Below, in pieces: positions 1-5,163 of a stretch of 5,163 nucleotides of DNA (positions are counted from its first letter, which is position 1; every line of letters starts with the position of its first letter). Made by a program: the position numbers and the translations under genes. This DNA comes from Marinosulfonomonas sp. (GTDB taxonomy: Bacteria; Pseudomonadota; Alphaproteobacteria; Rhodobacterales; Rhodobacteraceae), in the NCBI GenBank assembly GCA_019090845.1, contig JAHRVD010000098.1:1-5163 (forward strand), in the 5' to 3' direction. A model generated the notes under the pieces. It saw nothing but the letters and a program-made list of their open reading frames with translations. It was not told the DNA's origin and did not search any database.

Positions 1-31
1 CGGGCAGCGAAAAATCAGCATTAATTAACAT
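1..31 (-). CDS. Possible 5' end of a cupin-domain protein (partial, runs off the window)
   Basis: Only ten codons are inside the window, reading MLINADFSLP from an ATG at 31-29, with no stop before the edge. The N-terminus resembles small cupin proteins related to the ChrR anti-sigma cupin domain, which from memory often begin with a Met-x-x-Asn-Ala-Asp-Phe-Ser pattern. That is the only evidence for function. No good Shine-Dalgarno site precedes the ATG. A -10-like TAGAAT at 38-43 would put transcription start almost on the ATG, so the message could be leaderless, although no matching -35 is evident. The gene would lie about 80 bp after ogt on the same strand. The same bases also fold as a terminator-like hairpin, so this call could be a chance reading frame in an intergenic region. 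The sequence beyond the left edge would settle it. Confidence 0.42.
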   Translation of the reverse strand, partial: MLINADFSLP

Positions 32-35
32 GCTG
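10..35 (-). terminator. Weak candidate intrinsic terminator after ogt (alternative reading of the left edge)
   Basis: On the minus strand CAGCAT (35-30) and ATGCTG (21-16) pair as a perfect 6-bp stem around an 8-nt AT-rich loop. One A then leads into five T (14-10). This has the form of a small rho-independent terminator for the ileS-ogt transcript, but the stem is short and half AT, so it would be weak. It also overlaps the first codons of the possible cupin gene. Both cannot easily be true at full strength, and I slightly favour the coding reading. Confidence 0.25.
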
Positions 36-110
36 GAATTCTAACCCGGAATACGCGCGCGCGAAAAAGTGTCGCTTGCGGCCGCCGATCTGTTGGTAAC
101 AAATACCGAC

Positions 111-572
111 TCAGGCACTGTGCGGAAACTGACTGTGTTCCAGTTCGAGTTTTAGCAGTGCTTTCTTGGTCGGAATCCCACCACCAAAACCAGTCAGTTT
201 GCCGGTGCTGCCGATCACCCGGTGGCAGGGAATAATGATCGGGATCGGGTTACCGCCACAGGCATTCCCAACCGCCTGTGGTGATGCCCCCAAGTCGCTG
301 GCAATCTGACCGTATGTCCTTGTTTCGCCGAACGCAATTTCCAGCATCGCATCGCAGACCGCGCGCTGAAATTCAGAACCGACCACGCGCAACGGCAGAT
401 CAAAACGCGTTAGCTGTTTATCACCATAAGCACGCAGTTGCGCGCCCGCCTCGCGCAGCAAATCTGTCTGATCGCCATCCGCTTTGCCGCCCCAGGTCAG
501 CCGGGTAATCGCACCATCATCCTCGACCACCGAAAGCTGGCCAAACGGGCTGTCCAGCAGGACGGCGGGCAT
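111..572 (-). CDS. ogt: Methylated-DNA--[protein]-cysteine S-methyltransferase (O6-alkylguanine-DNA alkyltransferase, Ogt type)
   Basis: This cytoplasmic suicide repair protein moves alkyl groups from O6-alkylguanine (and O4-alkylthymine) in DNA onto its own cysteine. At 153 residues it is at the short end of the family (E. coli Ogt has about 171), with a reduced N-terminal part (residues 1-63). The C-terminal DNA-binding and catalytic domain runs from about 64 to 145. Visible key residues are the acceptor Cys116 and His117 in PCHRV, Asn108 in NPIP, Tyr87 in the TYGQIA segment (the base-flipping tyrosine position), the Gly-rich turn near 129-132, and Glu143 at the position of the catalytic glutamate. 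The position of the arginine finger just before AVG is Gln99. The start follows the ileS stop by 12 bp and lacks a clear Shine-Dalgarno site (only an AGG overlapping the ileS stop region), suggesting translation coupled to ileS. The N-terminus aligns with relatives from its first residues, supporting this ATG. Confidence 0.95.
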   Translation of the reverse strand: MPAVLLDSPFGQLSVVEDDGAITRLTWGGKADGDQTDLLREAGAQLRAYGDKQLTRFDLPLRVVGSEFQRAVCDAMLEIAFGETRTYGQIASDLGASPQAVGNACGGNPIPIIIPCHRVIGSTGKLTGFGGGIPTKKALLKLELEHSQFPHSA

Positions 573-584
573 CAGGGCGTTGAC

Positions 585-3485
585 CTAGCCAAGTGCGTCA
601 TCACAGCGCCCACAAACACCTTCATGCCCGTGGTTGCCCACATCGGGCAGAATTTTCCAGCAACGCTGGCATTTCTGACCCTCGGGTTTTGCAAATACGA
701 CGGCGACACCAACGGTATCATCCAGCGTGAATGCCCCCGCAGGCGCGGCTCCGGTTGAAATGGTAATGGCAGAGGTGATGCACATATCTTCAAACGGCAC
801 GGTTTTTAGCACGGCGGCGGTGTCAGCATCGACATAAACTGTCGGGGCCGCTTCCAGACTGGCGCCGATGGTTTTTTCCTGACGCTGAATTTCCAATGCG
901 CCCGTCACCACGCGGCGCACCTTGCGCACGACCGCCCATTTGGCCGCCAGATCTTCGTTCAGCCAATCGCCCGGCGTATCAGTGAAATCCTGCAAATGGA
1001 CCGAGCTGTCGTCGCCCGGGAACCGTTCCAGCCAGACTTCTTCCATGGTGAACACCAGCACCGGTGCCAACCATTTCGTCAGCCGTTGATAAAGCATATC
1101 CAGCACCGTGCGCGCCGCGCGCCGCTCAGCCGTGTCGCCATCGCAATAAAGAACGTCTTTGCGGATATCAAAATAGAACGCAGACAGATCAATGGTGGCA
1201 AAAGTAAAGATCGCCTGAAACATGCCTTGAAAATCATACGTTGCATAACCTTCGCGCACTTTTACGTCCAGCTCGGCCAGCCGGTGCAGGATCAGCCGCT
1301 CTAATTCGGGCATCTCTGCGGGGTCTACCCGGTCAGCCTCGGTAAATTGGCTAAGCGAGCCGAGCATGAACCGTATCGTGTTGCGCAACCGGCGATAGCT
1401 GTCGGCCACACCTTTCAGGATTTCCGGCCCGATCCTGTGATCATGGGTATAATCCGTCGTGGCCACCCAAAGGCGCAGAATATCGGCGCCATATTGCTTG
1501 ACAACCTGTTCGGGAACGATGGTGTTGCCAAGCGATTTGGACATCTTCATGCCCTTTTCATCCAGCGTGAAGGCGTGGGTCACAACGGCCCGGTATGGCG
1601 CACGCCCGATCGTGCCGCAGGCCTGCAACATTGACGAATGGAACCAGCCACGGTGCTGATCGGTGCCTTCAAGATAGACGTCCGCAATCCCATCTGCCGT
1701 TCCGTCCGCGCGGTCGCGCAAAACGAAGGCATGGGTTGAACCACTGTCAAACCACACATCCAGAACGTCGAAAATCTGGGTGTATTCGGCCGCATCATAC
1801 TTATCGCCAAGAAAGCGCGCCTTGGCACCATCCTGATACCATACATCCGCGCCCTCGGCCTCAAACGCGGCGACGACCCGCGCGTTTACGTCTGCATCAC
1901 GCAACAGAAAATCATCATCCGTCGGCAGCGCACCCGTTTTAACAAAACAGGTCAGCGGCACGCCCCAAGCGCGTTGGCGCGACAAGACCCAGTCCGGGCG
2001 AGACTCGATCATTGAAAACAAACGGTTGCGCCCGGTTTTTGGTGTCCATGTGACCAGCTCATCAATCGAGGTCAGCGCCCGCTCGCGGATCGTCTTGCCG
2101 TATGTGTCCTGCCCGTCGCCCACTTCGCGGTCGATGGCGGCGAACCATTGCGGCGTATTGCGATAGATCAGCGGTGCCTTGGAGCGCCATGAATGGGGAT
2201 AGCTGTGCTTGATCTTACCGCGTGCCAGCAGGCCGCCATGTTCGGCAAGTTTGTCGATCACAGCCTTGTTTGCGTCGCCCTCTTTGCCATTGGGCTTGAT
2301 GATCTTTTTGCCGCCAAAAAATGGCATGTCGGCGCGAAATGATCCGTCTTCCAGCACATTATAGGTGATCATCTGCTCAAGCATTCCGGCGTCGCGGTAA
2401 AGCTCGAACTCGTCCATGCCGTGGGACGGCGCGCAATGCACAAAGCCTGTGCCTTCCTCATCGGTGACGAAAGGGGCGGCGCGAAAATCGCGCGGCTCGT
2501 CCCATTCGCCATTGCTGCCCTCGGCCCCGGCAAGCGGGTGGGCCAGCGTCACGCCAGAAAGATCGCCCGCGTCGCAAACACGCTTAAACGCATCAACCCG
2601 CGCGCGGCCCAACACGTCTTCGGCCTGTTTGTCCGACAGGACCAGACGATCACCGGTTCTGACCCAATTGTCAGCAGCCGCCTCGGTCACTTCGTAGACG
2701 CCGTAGGAAATGTCATCCGAATACACGACGGCCTTGTTGGACGGGATGGTCCAGGCCGTGGTCGTCCAGATTACAACACAGGCCCCTTCCAGCGCTTTGT
2801 TATCCCCCCCGATAACCGGGAATTTCACCCAGATCGTAAAGCTGTCCTTGTCGTGATATTCAACCTCGGCCTCGGCCAGCGCGGTTTTTTCAACCGGGCT
2901 CCACATCACAGGTTTGGAGCCTTGATACAGTGTTCCGTTCATCAGGAATTTCTGAAATTCCTCGGCAATCACGGCTTCGGCGTGGAAATTCATCGTCAGA
3001 TAGGGGTCTTCCCAATTTCCCTCGATGCCAAGGCGTTTGAATTCCTCGCGTTGGATATCGACCCAACCGGCAGCAAAGCGACGGCATTCCTGCCGGAAAT
3101 CGACAACGTCGACCTCGTCCTTATCTTTTCCCTTGGCGCGGTATTGTTCCTCGATTTTCCACTCAATCGGCAGCCCGTGACAATCCCAGCCCGGCACATA
3201 GCGCGCATCATGTCCCATCATCTGCTGGCTGCGAACAATCATATCTTTCAGGATTTTGTTCAGCGCATGACCAATATGCAGATGGCCATTTGCGTAAGGC
3301 GGGCCGTCATGCAGGGTGAACGGCTCGCGCCCCTGCTTTTCGCGCAACCGGTCATAAACACCGATCTTTTCCCATTTTTCCAACCAACCCGGCTCGCGCT
3401 TGGGCAGCCCGGCACGCATCGGAAAATCTGTAACCGGCAGGTTAAGCGTTTTTTTGTAGTTAAGCTCTGGCGTATCGGCGCACAT
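585..3485 (-). CDS. ileS: Isoleucyl-tRNA synthetase (class I, bacterial type)
   Basis: This essential cytoplasmic enzyme charges tRNA-Ile with isoleucine using ATP and removes mischarged valine. At 966 residues it is slightly longer than the E. coli enzyme (about 939). In order: the ATP-binding HIGH motif at residues 70-73; the [10 protein letters not shown] segment near 99-108; the CP1 editing insertion with the Thr-rich motif Thr241-Thr243 and Asn250, and the GTGFVH segment ending at His350; the SRQRAWGVP segment near 502-510; KMSKS at 647-651; the helical anticodon-binding domain after about 690; and a C-terminal zinc site with Cys939, Cys942, Cys958 and Cys961. The CxxC pairs indicate the bacterial form with a zinc-binding tail. 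Within the editing pocket, Glu359 sits where E. coli and Thermus have the substrate-binding Asp, and Ala244 replaces the usual Pro. The ATG start is fixed by a strong Shine-Dalgarno site. A promoter lies about 145 bp upstream, and ogt follows 12 bp downstream. Confidence 0.99.
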   Translation of the reverse strand: MCADTPELNYKKTLNLPVTDFPMRAGLPKREPGWLEKWEKIGVYDRLREKQGREPFTLHDGPPYANGHLHIGHALNKILKDMIVRSQQMMGHDARYVPGWDCHGLPIEWKIEEQYRAKGKDKDEVDVVDFRQECRRFAAGWVDIQREEFKRLGIEGNWEDPYLTMNFHAEAVIAEEFQKFLMNGTLYQGSKPVMWSPVEKTALAEAEVEYHDKDSFTIWVKFPVIGGDNKALEGACVVIWTTTAWTIPSNKAVVYSDDISYGVYEVTEAAADNWVRTGDRLVLSDKQAEDVLGRARVDAFKRVCDAGDLSGVTLAHPLAGAEGSNGEWDEPRDFRAAPFVTDEEGTGFVHCAPSHGMDEFELYRDAGMLEQMITYNVLEDGSFRADMPFFGGKKIIKPNGKEGDANKAVIDKLAEHGGLLARGKIKHSYPHSWRSKAPLIYRNTPQWFAAIDREVGDGQDTYGKTIRERALTSIDELVTWTPKTGRNRLFSMIESRPDWVLSRQRAWGVPLTCFVKTGALPTDDDFLLRDADVNARVVAAFEAEGADVWYQDGAKARFLGDKYDAAEYTQIFDVLDVWFDSGSTHAFVLRDRADGTADGIADVYLEGTDQHRGWFHSSMLQACGTIGRAPYRAVVTHAFTLDEKGMKMSKSLGNTIVPEQVVKQYGADILRLWVATTDYTHDHRIGPEILKGVADSYRRLRNTIRFMLGSLSQFTEADRVDPAEMPELERLILHRLAELDVKVREGYATYDFQGMFQAIFTFATIDLSAFYFDIRKDVLYCDGDTAERRAARTVLDMLYQRLTKWLAPVLVFTMEEVWLERFPGDDSSVHLQDFTDTPGDWLNEDLAAKWAVVRKVRRVVTGALEIQRQEKTIGASLEAAPTVYVDADTAAVLKTVPFEDMCITSAITISTGAAPAGAFTLDDTVGVAVVFAKPEGQKCQRCWKILPDVGNHGHEGVCGRCDDALG

Positions 3486-3493
3486 TTGTGGCG

Positions 3494-3499
3494 TCCTTC
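3494..3499 (-). promoter_or_regulatory. Shine-Dalgarno site of ileS
   Basis: GAAGGA on the minus strand ends 8 nt before the ATG of ileS. It is the strongest ribosome binding site in the window and supports the ATG at 3485 as the true start rather than an internal methionine such as Met23. Confidence 0.85.
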
Positions 3500-3554
3500 A
3501 AATCTTGATTGGGGATATTTCGAACGGCGCGGCGCGGGGTTTCACACGCCTTGT

Positions 3555-3585
3555 CCCGGCGGCTCGATCAGATCAGAGCGCCGGG
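3555..3585 (-). other. GC-rich imperfect hairpin in the ileS leader
   Basis: CCCGGCGCTC (3585-3576) can pair with GAGCCGCCGGG (3565-3555) if one C is bulged, giving about 10 bp around a 10-nt loop made of two TGATC units. No T tract follows on either strand, so a classical intrinsic terminator is unlikely. If transcription starts at the predicted promoter, this hairpin lies roughly 40-70 nt into the ileS leader. A role in message stability or regulation is inference only. Confidence 0.45.
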
Positions 3586-3606
3586 CCGGTAATTCGAATA
3601 ATAATG

Positions 3607-3627
3607 GCCAATATCCGTGTCATTGGC
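3607..3627. promoter_or_regulatory. Dyad over the predicted ileS transcription start (operator-like)
   Basis: GCCAAT (3607-3612) and ATTGGC (3622-3627) form a perfect 6-bp inverted repeat separated by 9 bp. It begins 2 bp past the predicted -10 box and covers the expected start point near 3623. This is the geometry of a repressor site or an early leader stem, but six-base arms also arise by chance. No regulator can be named. Confidence 0.3.
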
Positions 3628-3629
3628 GC

Positions 3630-3658
3630 GTTATAGGCCGCTGGACCGGGCAGGTAAA
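3630..3658 (-). promoter_or_regulatory. Predicted sigma70-type promoter for ileS-ogt
   Basis: On the minus strand a -35 box TTTACC (3658-3653, four of six consensus bases) is followed after exactly 17 bp by a -10 box TATAAC (3635-3630, five of six). Transcription would begin near 3623, leaving a leader of about 135-140 nt before ileS. The -35 box starts 22 bp after the ycjF stop, and no terminator is evident between them, so read-through from ycjF could also contribute. Confidence 0.55.
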
Positions 3659-3679
3659 GACGCCAGATAGGCACGCAGA

Positions 3680-4681
3680 TCATGCCTTTGGCGAGGTGGC
3701 AAAAAGCCCGGTCAGCGCCCGCTGGAGCAACCGGGTAACCGAGGGGCGTTTTGCGGCGTGAAAAGGCAGCGGTCGGCAGACTTCCATTGCTGCAACACCG
3801 ACCCGCGCCGTCAGTGCGCCGTTGATCACACCCTCGCCAAAGCGGCGCGAGATTTTCGACAACACGCCGCCCCCGGCAATCGAGCCTATCAGGTCGTCGC
3901 CAACAGCCACAGCTCCCGTTGCCACCAGATGCGTCAGCACGCTGCGCGTCAGCCGCCAACTGCCCAGCGTGCCTGCCCGGCCACCGTAAATTTCCGCGAT
4001 CCGGCGGATCATCCTAAGGTTTGCGGCCAGCGCCACCAGCATATCCGCAAGCGGCAGCGGGACAATGGCCGTAACGGTCGCGACCTGGCGCGCCGCCGCC
4101 TCGATTTCGCGGCGCGCTTGTTGATCCAGTGGGGCGGTCAGCTCTACTTCGGCCAGGCTCAGCAATCCATCGCCGTCCAGAATGTCGCGCCGCCGCTCGA
4201 GCACGCGAGCATGCCCCCACGAAAGATCCGGACGATCCCGATAGAGCGTCAACAACCGGTCCAGCACCCCCTGCGCGGCACCCAGATCGGCCGACGCCAG
4301 CGCGGCCTCTGCATCCCGCCGCAAACCGTCCAGCTTGCGCAACCGGGCAAACGCCGCCCATTCGCGCAGGATAATTGCCAGACAGACCAGCATAAATGCG
4401 CCCAGCAGGCCAATCGCGCCGTAGCCAATATAGGTATTGCGCGCAACAAGGCTGGTTAGCGCGTCCCATGCCCAAAGCGACGCCATAAAGCCCACAAGTG
4501 CCGCGCCAAGACGCCAAAACCACCGAAAAAGCACCGAGCGTGGGCGCGCCGCCAATGCTGCAGCCCTTTGCATCGCCTGTCCGCTTGGCGCGCCGACGTC
4601 CTGCACAACCGGGGCATTTTGGGGCGCGACCGGCGCATCTTCTGGCAACTCGATCAACACAGGGCGTTTTGGGTTTTTCAT
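3680..4681 (-). CDS. ycjF: YcjF-family inner-membrane protein (TIGR01620 / DUF697)
   Basis: This is an integral inner-membrane protein of the YcjF (UPF0283) family, 333 residues against about 353 in E. coli. Its biochemical function is not established. In enterobacteria it is encoded next to ycjX and associated with stress responses. The N-terminal part (1-48) is Pro/Ala-rich and probably cytosolic. Two hydrophobic segments follow at about 57-79 and 84-106, then a charged helical stretch rich in Arg and Leu (107-200). The DUF697 domain (about 203-325) includes the IVPLPLADM segment, the NLRMIRRIAEIYG segment near 221-233, and a C-terminal segment at 291-306 ending CRPLPF that closely matches E. 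coli YcjF. GAGGAA at 4691-4686 is a good ribosome site for the chosen ATG, which overlaps the stop of the acetyltransferase gene by 4 bp (ATGA). The neighbouring ycjX remnant strengthens the call. Confidence 0.92.
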   Translation of the reverse strand: MKNPKRPVLIELPEDAPVAPQNAPVVQDVGAPSGQAMQRAAALAARPRSVLFRWFWRLGAALVGFMASLWAWDALTSLVARNTYIGYGAIGLLGAFMLVCLAIILREWAAFARLRKLDGLRRDAEAALASADLGAAQGVLDRLLTLYRDRPDLSWGHARVLERRRDILDGDGLLSLAEVELTAPLDQQARREIEAAARQVATVTAIVPLPLADMLVALAANLRMIRRIAEIYGGRAGTLGSWRLTRSVLTHLVATGAVAVGDDLIGSIAGGGVLSKISRRFGEGVINGALTARVGVAAMEVCRPLPFHAAKRPSVTRLLQRALTGLFATSPKA

Positions 4682-5124
4682 GGCGTTCCTCGCGTCCAGA
4701 CCAGATAAACATCCGGCAGGTTTTCGTCGTTGCCCTGCCCGTCGCTGGTTTGGGTTTCTTCAAATCCGTGGCGCGCATAAAAACGCCGTGCGCCGGTGTT
4801 TGCCTGATGACACCAAAGCGCCAGTCGTTCTGATTGGGATTTGGCCTGCGCCAACAAAGCCCCGCCAACCCCACCCCCGCGCGCTTCAGGCGCAATGTAA
4901 AGCGCATGAATTTCATCGCCACGCTGCGCCATAAATCCGGGCAACGCGCCGTCTTTGCGTGCTACCGTCACGGGCATTTTTTCCATCAACCATTGGCCAA
5001 TCTGGCTATCCTGCTGGGGTGTGCGGATACGCGGCATCCACGGCGTTTCATCGACCCAACCGGCCAAAATGCCCGAGATTGCCGGTGCATCTGCCAACGT
5101 TGCAGCACTTAGAACCACGCTCAC
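4678..5124 (-). CDS. GNAT-family N-acetyltransferase, substrate unknown
   Basis: This predicted soluble acetyl-CoA-dependent acyltransferase has 148 residues, the normal size of a single GNAT domain. The acetyl-CoA pyrophosphate-binding motif A is clear: strand EIHALYIAPE (71-80), then R82-x-x-G85-x-G87 and the following helix. Motif B near the C-terminus includes Asn109, Ala112, Arg113 and FYARHGFEE (115-123), where Tyr116 is at the usual general-acid position. The N-terminal substrate-side half is not distinctive, so neither small-molecule nor protein substrate can be assigned. The start is a GTG overlapping the previous gene's stop (GTGA), with GGGGA at 5135-5131 ending 6 nt upstream. A second GTG at 5118 is possible but less well spaced. 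The gene lies tightly between the probable ycjX and ycjF, overlapping both by 4 bp, so it is likely co-expressed with them. Confidence 0.93.
   Translation of the reverse strand: MSVVLSAATLADAPAISGILAGWVDETPWMPRIRTPQQDSQIGQWLMEKMPVTVARKDGALPGFMAQRGDEIHALYIAPEARGGGVGGALLAQAKSQSERLALWCHQANTGARRFYARHGFEETQTSDGQGNDENLPDVYLVWTRGTP
4686..4691 (-). promoter_or_regulatory. Shine-Dalgarno site of ycjF inside the acetyltransferase gene
   Basis: GAGGAA on the minus strand lies within the last codons of the acetyltransferase gene. It is spaced normally before the ycjF ATG, whose first base is 4681. It fixes the ycjF start and fits translation reinitiation at the ATGA overlap. Confidence 0.65.
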
Positions 5125-5163
5125 AACCGATCCCCGATCAGGAATTGCAGGGCTTTATCAAGC
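5121..5163 (-). CDS. ycjX: 3' end of a probable YcjX-family (DUF463) protein, partial
   Basis: Thirteen codons and a TGA stop (5123-5121) are visible, reading LDKALQFLIGDRL; the rest of the gene is beyond the right edge. This tail resembles the C-terminus of YcjX-type P-loop proteins as I remember them, and ycjF two genes on is the usual genomic partner of ycjX. Both points support the name, but neither is decisive with so few residues. YcjX proteins are predicted nucleotide-binding, stress-associated proteins. The stop overlaps the GTG start of the acetyltransferase gene by 4 bp, indicating one transcript. Confidence 0.6.
   Translation of the reverse strand, partial: LDKALQFLIGDRL

Noticed and set aside
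54..63. Alternating CG tract (five CG units) and the nearby palindrome GCGGCCGC at 78-85
   Set aside because: Both are short and expected by chance in GC-rich DNA. There is no linked structure or repeat copy in the window.
92..110. Small hairpin right after the ogt stop (GTTGGTA / TACCGAC around a 5-nt loop)
   Set aside because: On the transcribed minus strand the stem has a C-A mismatch and no T tract follows, so it is not a convincing terminator.
3486..3623. T-box-type tRNA-sensing leader before ileS
   Set aside because: I see no T-box consensus sequence, and T-box leaders of synthetase genes are characteristic of Firmicutes and Actinobacteria rather than Alphaproteobacteria.
2421..3761. 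A 446-codon open frame on the plus strand, antisense to ileS
   Set aside because: It lies opposite the certain ileS gene, runs across its promoter and into ycjF, and its product has no recognisable domain. Long antisense frames are common opposite conserved GC-rich genes.
3758..4459. A 233-codon plus-strand frame opposite ycjF
   Set aside because: Its low-complexity Arg/Gln/His-rich product is typical of an antisense shadow, and there is no family similarity.
4014..4922. A 302-codon minus-strand frame overlapping ycjF and the acetyltransferase gene
   Set aside because: Its product is rich in Arg, Gly, Cys and Trp and lacks domain features. The two overlapped frames carry clear family motifs, so this is a shadow.

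Overview
The window reads as an ordinary chromosomal stretch of an alphaproteobacterium, most likely of the Rhodobacterales (Roseobacter-like). The evidence is the moderately high GC content, an isoleucyl-tRNA synthetase whose N-terminus, CP1 editing region and internal segments look like that lineage, and a YcjX/YcjF pair. The placement is made by eye, without a database search. Every gene I can support lies on the minus strand, so biological order runs from high to low coordinates.

Right part (5163 down to 3680). The window opens with the last 13 codons of a gene that is probably ycjX (a DUF463 P-loop protein). It overlaps by 4 bp (GTGA) the start of a GNAT N-acetyltransferase gene, which in turn overlaps by 4 bp (ATGA) the start of ycjF (a TIGR01620/DUF697 inner-membrane protein). 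The three look like one translationally coupled unit. In the arrangement known from E. coli, ycjX and ycjF are direct neighbours, so here an acetyltransferase gene is wedged between them.

Middle (3679 to 3486). This 194-bp gap has no gene. It holds a good sigma70-like promoter (TTTACC, 17 bp, TATAAC), a short dyad over the expected transcription start, a GC-rich imperfect hairpin in a predicted leader of roughly 135-140 nt, and a clear Shine-Dalgarno site for ileS.

Left part (3485 down to 1). A complete ileS (isoleucyl-tRNA synthetase, 966 residues, all signature motifs present) is followed 12 bp later by a short ogt-type O6-alkylguanine-DNA alkyltransferase gene, which probably shares the ileS transcript. 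About 80 bp beyond ogt, the final 31 bases may be the first ten codons of a cupin-type protein. The same bases can also be folded as a small terminator-like hairpin, so that edge is ambiguous.

I see no mobile element, CRISPR array, tRNA, toxin-antitoxin pair or defence island, and no convincing undescribed system. The points most worth a second look are the acetyltransferase between ycjX and ycjF, glutamate in place of the usual editing-site aspartate in IleRS, glutamine in place of the arginine finger in the alkyltransferase, and the structured ileS leader.
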